A stretch of 64,000 nt of DNA, taken from assembly GCA_050031985.1 (NCBI GenBank), contig JBNAIG010000028.1, positions 137,162-201,161 of the forward strand, in the 5' to 3' direction. The translations under genes were made by a program, and so were the position numbers. Under the pieces are notes generated by a model that saw only the letters and a program-made list of their open reading frames with translations, was not told the origin of the DNA and made no database searches. The stretch is from SZUA-368 sp028533045 (GTDB lineage Bacteria; Spirochaetota; Spirochaetia; DSM-2461). Of the stretch, positions 59,878 through 64,000 are shown one piece after another (within the stretch, counting starts at the first letter, position 1; each line of letters begins with the position of its first letter).

Positions 59878-60765
59878 TTAGGATTTATTCTGCTGTAGGC
59901 TGGCTCGGGCCTCTTCTCGAATCTTCATCGTTATCAGTTCCAGTTTTTCCGACTCCATCCCCCAGCGGTGCCAGTACTGGGGGAGTTCTATGGGTGAAAG
60001 AGGGGAGAGATCAATCAGTTCCCCGTCCGCCTGGTGTCTCTTGAAGAGAGATTCGGGAAGAAAGCCGTAGGCCGCCCCGTCCATAATCATTTTTAAGTAC
60101 TCATCCTGGGAGGGGATGACGTGGGCTGGGACGTCAAAGGGGGTAATGTTAAGGGCGGTTTTTTGGTAGAACTGCATCATTTGGCTCTCCTGATGGAAAA
60201 GGATGGCCGGGGCCGATTTCATCGCTTCCGCCGTGACGCCCTGGGGGAAGTGGCGCTGTTTAAAGTCCCGGGAGGCGATGCAGCGCAGGACCAGCTGGCC
60301 CAGGTATTCCACGTAACAGCCCCGGGATGAGCTAGCTCTGATACTGAGGCATCCCGCCAGGCTTCCCTGCTGTAAAAGGTCATGAACGACTTTGGCCTCT
60401 CCCACATGGATATCCACCAGGGTGGACTTCATTATATAGCGCAGGGCCGGGAGGAACCAGCTTCCCAGGGTGGAGGCGTTTACGCCGATGGGCAGGGGCT
60501 TTTCCAGTACCCCCTTATTCCACTCCTTATCCAGGTCTTCTTCCAAAAGGCGTATTTTCTTAAAATGGGTGTGGAGAATGCGGCCCTCTTCGGTGGGCAC
60601 CGGGGGATTGGAGCGTATGAGGAGCGGTTTGCCCGCAAAGGTCTCAAGTTGTTTAATCCGCAGAGTCACCGCCGCCTGGGTCAGCCCCAGAATATCCGAG
60701 GCCCGGTCGAACCCCCCGCAATCAATTACCGCCCCCAGGGCTTCCAGCTGTCTGTAGTCGAACAT
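59878..60765 (-). CDS. argP: LysR-family regulator ArgP
   Basis: 295 residues. The winged helix (about 1-60) starts M-F-D-Y-R-Q-L-E-A-L-G-A-V-I. The rest follows E. coli ArgP, including P-T-E-E-G near 57, the C-terminal G-E-L-I-D-L-S-P and Y-W-H-R-W. ArgP normally senses lysine/arginine and controls an arginine exporter. Here the divergent gene is pflB. Minus-strand TATAAT (60772-60777) lies 6 bases before the ATG, so the mRNA is probably leaderless. Confidence 0.86.
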   Translation of the reverse strand: MFDYRQLEALGAVIDCGGFDRASDILGLTQAAVTLRIKQLETFAGKPLLIRSNPPVPTEEGRILHTHFKKIRLLEEDLDKEWNKGVLEKPLPIGVNASTLGSWFLPALRYIMKSTLVDIHVGEAKVVHDLLQQGSLAGCLSIRASSSRGCYVEYLGQLVLRCIASRDFKQRHFPQGVTAEAMKSAPAILFHQESQMMQFYQKTALNITPFDVPAHVIPSQDEYLKMIMDGAAYGFLPESLFKRHQADGELIDLSPLSPIELPQYWHRWGMESEKLELITMKIREEARASLQQNKS

Positions 60766-60771
60766 ATTTCT

Positions 60772-60777
60772 ATTATA
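60772..60777 (-). promoter_or_regulatory. -10 box of argP, leaderless geometry
   Basis: Minus-strand TATAAT followed by AGAAAT and the ATG at 60765. The -35 region is A+T-rich with only a weak hexamer match. Confidence 0.5.
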
Positions 60778-60869
60778 AGCATAATTTATAATAAATAAAA
60801 ATATTTAATTTTACTTAATCGATAAAAAAGTATATATTTCATACATAACTTATCCGGGAGGTTTCAAAA

Positions 60870-63095
60870 ATGGAACAATGGAAAGATTTTAACAAAGGCA
60901 ACTGGAATAATAAGGTCGACGTAAGAGACTTTATTCAGAAGAATATTACCCCCTACGAAGGAGACGACTCCTTTTTGGCTCCGGCCACAGACAAGACCAA
61001 AGCTCTGTGGGACAAGGTAGCCGACTTGATGAAGGAAGAAGTCAAGAAGGGAATCCTCGATGCGGAAACAAAGATCCCCTCCGGCGTGGTTTCCCACGGC
61101 GCCGGTTATGTGGATAAGGACAACGAGCTTATCGTTGGTTTCCAGACCGATAAGCCCCTCAAGAGAAGCATCATGCCCCGCGGTGGTCTGCGAGTGGTAC
61201 AGAACGCTCTCAAGGCCCACGGCTACGAACTGGACCCTGCCGTAACGGAAACTTTCGGTAAGCACAGAAAAACCCATAACGACGGTGTATTCGCCGCCTA
61301 TTCCGAAGACATCAGAAAATGTCGAAGCGCCGGTGTTTTGACCGGTCTTCCCGATGCCTACGGCCGCGGTCGTATCATTGGTGACTACCGACGTATCGCC
61401 CTATACGGTGTGGATCGTCTTATTGAAGACAAAGCTGATTCTCTGGCTCACCTCAAGACTCCCATCATGGATGACGAAACCATCAGAACCCGTGAAGAGC
61501 TTTCCGCTCAGATAAAGAGTCTTAAGGATCTTAAAGAGCTGGGTAACATCTACGGCTGTGATATATCTCAGCCTGCCAAAAACACTCAGGAAGCTATCCA
61601 GTGGACCTACTTTGGTTACCTGGCGGCTATTAAAGATCAGGACGGAGCGGCCATGTCTATCGGACGTGTTTCCTCCTTTATCGATATCTACATGGAGCGT
61701 GACTTCGCCAACGGTACTTTGACCGAGTCCGAAGCTCAGGAGCTGATGGACCAGTTCGTTATGAAGCTCAGAATGGTACGATTCCTCCGTACTCCCGAGT
61801 ACGATGCGCTCTTCTCCGGCGACCCCACCTGGGTAACCGAAGCCATCGGCGGTATGGGCGTAGACGGAAGAACTCTTGTTACCAAGAACAGCTTCCGAAT
61901 GCTCCACACCCTGGTAAACCTGGGTCCTGCTCCCGAACCTAACATGACTGTTCTCTGGACTCCCCGCCTTCCCCTGGGATTCAGAAACTACTGTTCCAAG
62001 GTTTCCATCGAAACCAGTGCGGTACAGTACGAAAACGACTGTCTCATGAGAACCTACTTTGGTGATGACTACGCTATCGCCTGTTGTGTATCCGCTATGA
62101 GAGTGGGTAAGCAGATGCAGTTCTTTGGCGCCCGTGCCAACCTGGCCAAGGCCCTCCTTTACGCCATCAACGGTGGTAAGGACGAAAAGACCGGCGTTCA
62201 GGTTGCTCCCGAGTACACCCCCATCACTTCCGAGTACCTCGATTACGACGAAGTTGTGGCTAAATACGACGTTCTTATGGAGTGGTTGGCCAACGTTTAC
62301 GTTAAGGCCCTTAACGTTATCCACTTCATGCACGATAAGTACAACTACGAATCACTGCAGATGGCTCTTCACGACGACAAAATCTACAGAACCATGGCTT
62401 GCGGTATCGCGGGACTCTCCGTAGTAGCCGACTCCCTGTCCGCTATCAAGCACGCCAAGGTTAAGGTTATCAGAAACGAAGAGGGTCTGGCCGTTGATTA
62501 CGAAGTGGAAGGTGAATACCCCGCTTACGGTAACAACGACGACCGGGTAGACCAGATCGCCGTAGACCTGGTTGAGCAGTTCATGAACAAGATCCGTCAC
62601 CAGAAAACCTACCGTGAGTCCGATCCCACCCAGTCCATCCTTACCATCACCAGTAACGTTGTATACGGTAAGAAGACCGGTTCCACCCCCGATGGTCGTA
62701 AGGCCGGTTCCCCCTTCGGACCCGGTGCCAACCCCATCCACGGACGGGACACCAACGGTGCCCTGGCCTGTTTCGCTTCCCTCGCAAAGCTGCCCTATGA
62801 GCACTCTACCGACGGAATCTCCTACACCTTCTCCATCATCCCCGATGCTTTGGGTAAGGATGAGGCAGGACGAATCAGCAACCTTACCAGCCTGATGGAC
62901 GGATATTTCCTTGACGGCGGTCACCACGTGAACATTAATGTACTTGATAGGGAAACTCTTCTTGACGCTATGGACAACCCGGAAAAGTATCCCCAGTTGA
63001 CCATCCGTGTTTCCGGTTACGCTGTAAACTTTGTTAAGCTGACCCGGGAACAGCAGGAAGACGTTATCACCAGAACCTTTCACAAGGTAGTGTAA
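60870..63095 (+). CDS. pflB: Formate acetyltransferase (pyruvate formate-lyase)
   Basis: 741 residues. Converts pyruvate and CoA to acetyl-CoA and formate by a glycyl radical. Active pair Cys405-Cys406 is in I-A-C-C-V-S-A-M, and the radical Gly716 is in R-V-S-G-Y-A-V near the C-terminus. Codon use shifts to C-ending codons, as expected of a highly expressed gene. Starts after GGGAGG; the activase pflA follows 20 bases downstream. It marks an anaerobic, fermentative lifestyle. Confidence 0.97.
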   Translation: MEQWKDFNKGNWNNKVDVRDFIQKNITPYEGDDSFLAPATDKTKALWDKVADLMKEEVKKGILDAETKIPSGVVSHGAGYVDKDNELIVGFQTDKPLKRSIMPRGGLRVVQNALKAHGYELDPAVTETFGKHRKTHNDGVFAAYSEDIRKCRSAGVLTGLPDAYGRGRIIGDYRRIALYGVDRLIEDKADSLAHLKTPIMDDETIRTREELSAQIKSLKDLKELGNIYGCDISQPAKNTQEAIQWTYFGYLAAIKDQDGAAMSIGRVSSFIDIYMERDFANGTLTESEAQELMDQFVMKLRMVRFLRTPEYDALFSGDPTWVTEAIGGMGVDGRTLVTKNSFRMLHTLVNLGPAPEPNMTVLWTPRLPLGFRNYCSKVSIETSAVQYENDCLMRTYFGDDYAIACCVSAMRVGKQMQFFGARANLAKALLYAINGGKDEKTGVQVAPEYTPITSEYLDYDEVVAKYDVLMEWLANVYVKALNVIHFMHDKYNYESLQMALHDDKIYRTMACGIAGLSVVADSLSAIKHAKVKVIRNEEGLAVDYEVEGEYPAYGNNDDRVDQIAVDLVEQFMNKIRHQKTYRESDPTQSILTITSNVVYGKKTGSTPDGRKAGSPFGPGANPIHGRDTNGALACFASLAKLPYEHSTDGISYTFSIIPDALGKDEAGRISNLTSLMDGYFLDGGHHVNINVLDRETLLDAMDNPEKYPQLTIRVSGYAVNFVKLTREQQEDVITRTFHKVV

Positions 63096-63115
63096 CAAGA
63101 TTAAGGAGGCGGAAA

Positions 63116-63850
63116 ATGAGGACAGTTACCGGAAGAATCCACTCGTTTGAAACGGGCGGTATGGTTGACGGGCCGGGCATACGATTTGTCGTTTTTACCC
63201 AAGGCTGTCCTCTCCGCTGCCTCTACTGTCATAACCCGGACACCTGGAAAAAAACCGATGGCCAGGAGATGACCGTAGGGGAAGTTCTTGATAAAGCCAA
63301 AAGCTACAAGAGCTACATGGACTCCTCCGGCGGCGGGATAACCGTTACCGGAGGGGAACCGCTCATGCAGCCCGAATTTGTGGGCGCCCTTCTTCAGGAA
63401 GCCCGAAAACTTGGTATTCACACCGCTGTGGATACCTCCGGATTCGCCACGGCCGAGGCACGAAAGGCCGTCTTGCCCTATGCGGATCTGGTCCTTCTGG
63501 ACATCAAATCGATTAAACCGACCATCTTCAAAAAAGTTTCCGGCGTAGAAATCGACTCTACCCTGGCCGCACTGGAGGAACTGCGGGAGCTGAACACCCC
63601 CGTTTGGGTACGGCACGTGGTGGTTCCGGGACTGACCGACAATCTGGAGGACGCGAAAGAGTTAGCCCGTGTCCTGAGCGAATATCCCAACATCGAAAAA
63701 GTAGAGATCCTTCCCTTCCACAAACTGGGAGAATTCAAGTGGGAAGAGCTGGATCAACCCTACACCCTGGGCGACACCGAACCGCCTTCCCGGGAAGTGA
63801 TCGAGCGCATCAGGGATATCTTCCGGGAAAAAAACATACCCGTAGCCTAA
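63116..63850 (+). CDS. pflA: Pyruvate formate-lyase activating enzyme
   Basis: 244 residues. Radical-SAM enzyme that makes the glycyl radical on PflB. The [4Fe-4S] motif C-P-L-R-C-L-Y-C follows T-Q-G; the G-G-E-P motif is in T-V-T-G-G-E-P-L. AAGGAGG precedes the ATG. It is co-transcribed with pflB. Confidence 0.96.
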   Translation: MRTVTGRIHSFETGGMVDGPGIRFVVFTQGCPLRCLYCHNPDTWKKTDGQEMTVGEVLDKAKSYKSYMDSSGGGITVTGGEPLMQPEFVGALLQEARKLGIHTAVDTSGFATAEARKAVLPYADLVLLDIKSIKPTIFKKVSGVEIDSTLAALEELRELNTPVWVRHVVVPGLTDNLEDAKELARVLSEYPNIEKVEILPFHKLGEFKWEELDQPYTLGDTEPPSREVIERIRDIFREKNIPVA

Positions 63851-63878
63851 AAAAAGGGAGGCCCCGAAGAGCCTCCCA
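63850..63878 (-). terminator. Terminator downstream of the gene at the right edge
   Basis: GGGAGGC-N8-GCCTCCC hairpin (63856-63877). On the minus strand it is followed by seven T residues, so it ends the minus-strand gene; on the plus strand no T-run follows, so it is a weak stop for pflA. Confidence 0.7.
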
Positions 63879-63917
63879 AAATTATCAATCAAAAGACGAA
63901 CCTGCCGCAGCAAAGTT

Positions 63918-64000
63918 CTAAAGTTTTTCCGAATGGGACGACAGATAGTCCGCCACCCCGTCGGAGGAAGCTTTCATGCCCTTATCCCCCTTATTCCAAC
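63918..64000 (-). CDS. C-terminal end of an unidentified gene (cut by window edge)
   Basis: Open to the window edge and ending with TAG at 63918. The visible end reads K-G-M-K-A-S-S-D-G-V-A-D-Y-L-S-S-H-S-E-K-L. The frame is supported by the terminator 40 bases downstream. No family can be named from 27 residues. Confidence 0.5.
   Translation of the reverse strand, partial: WNKGDKGMKASSDGVADYLSSHSEKL

Noticed and set aside
61401..62333. 310-codon open frame opposite pflB
   Set aside because: It is a shadow of strong codon bias in a highly expressed gene; pflB motifs are complete on the other strand.

Overview
The window looks like a chromosomal segment of a free-living, fermentative spirochaete. 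This is inference from gene content, with no rRNA or marker gene to prove it. The clues are a solute-binding protein whose signal peptide ends in an N-G-S-T-E-A-A stretch, a long transmembrane AraC/YesN-type regulator, FapA, PEGA/propeller, ankyrin and VCBS-repeat envelope proteins, a GAF-PtsP, and a pyruvate formate-lyase pair. No rRNA, tRNA, CRISPR array, phage or insertion sequence was seen. Genes are packed tightly, with many start/stop overlaps of 1 to 20 bases, three convergent gene pairs whose 3' ends overlap, and few intrinsic terminators.

Layout. 1-7 kb: a solute-binding protein gene cut by the window edge, divergent from its likely AraC-type regulator; molybdate transport modABC; exonuclease I. 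7-19 kb: a c-di-GMP protein (degenerate GGDEF plus EAL), 1-phosphofructokinase, a MATE pump, a GGDEF protein, helicase HrpB, an MFS transporter, and a solute-binding protein coupled to a hybrid histidine kinase. 19-27 kb: a flavoprotein; an ECF sigma factor / small membrane protein / shortened MotA-like protein operon, divergent from a PEGA-propeller protein; a NUDIX hydrolase; a thioredoxin-like protein; then FapA, an alkyltransferase-like DNA-repair protein and a YitT membrane protein in one overlapping operon. 27-31 kb: an Rrf2 regulator with cysK and metY (sulfur assimilation), an array of eleven 22-bp tandem repeats, and an HU-like DNA-binding protein. 31-42 kb: a GNAT acetyltransferase, galM, an ankyrin protein, four uncharacterised proteins (two of them look like tandem DUF4230-type paralogues), a CBS-ACT protein, RmuC, a TPR protein, MazG, a DHH-CBS phosphoesterase and a small envelope protein. 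42-51 kb: ptsP and proC, a methyltransferase with an FAD-dependent reductase, a PHP phosphoesterase with an aldolase-family enzyme, a second Rrf2 regulator with a TauE/SafE exporter, and a second orphan solute-binding protein. 51-64 kb: purB and guaB, two envelope proteins, an ArsC/Spx-like protein with mnmA, ArgP, and pflB-pflA, then the 3' end of one more minus-strand gene.

The most striking pattern is not a gene. About a dozen transcription units have a sigma-70-like -10 box placed 5 to 8 bases before the start codon, often with a -35 box 17 to 19 bases further upstream, and no ribosome-binding site. That is the geometry of leaderless mRNAs. It recurs on both strands beside other genes that have normal Shine-Dalgarno leaders. 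Other points of interest are the sigma/small membrane/MotA-like operon, the 22-bp repeat array, a heptanucleotide repeat in the end of galM, and two separate Rrf2 units that both point to sulfur metabolism.
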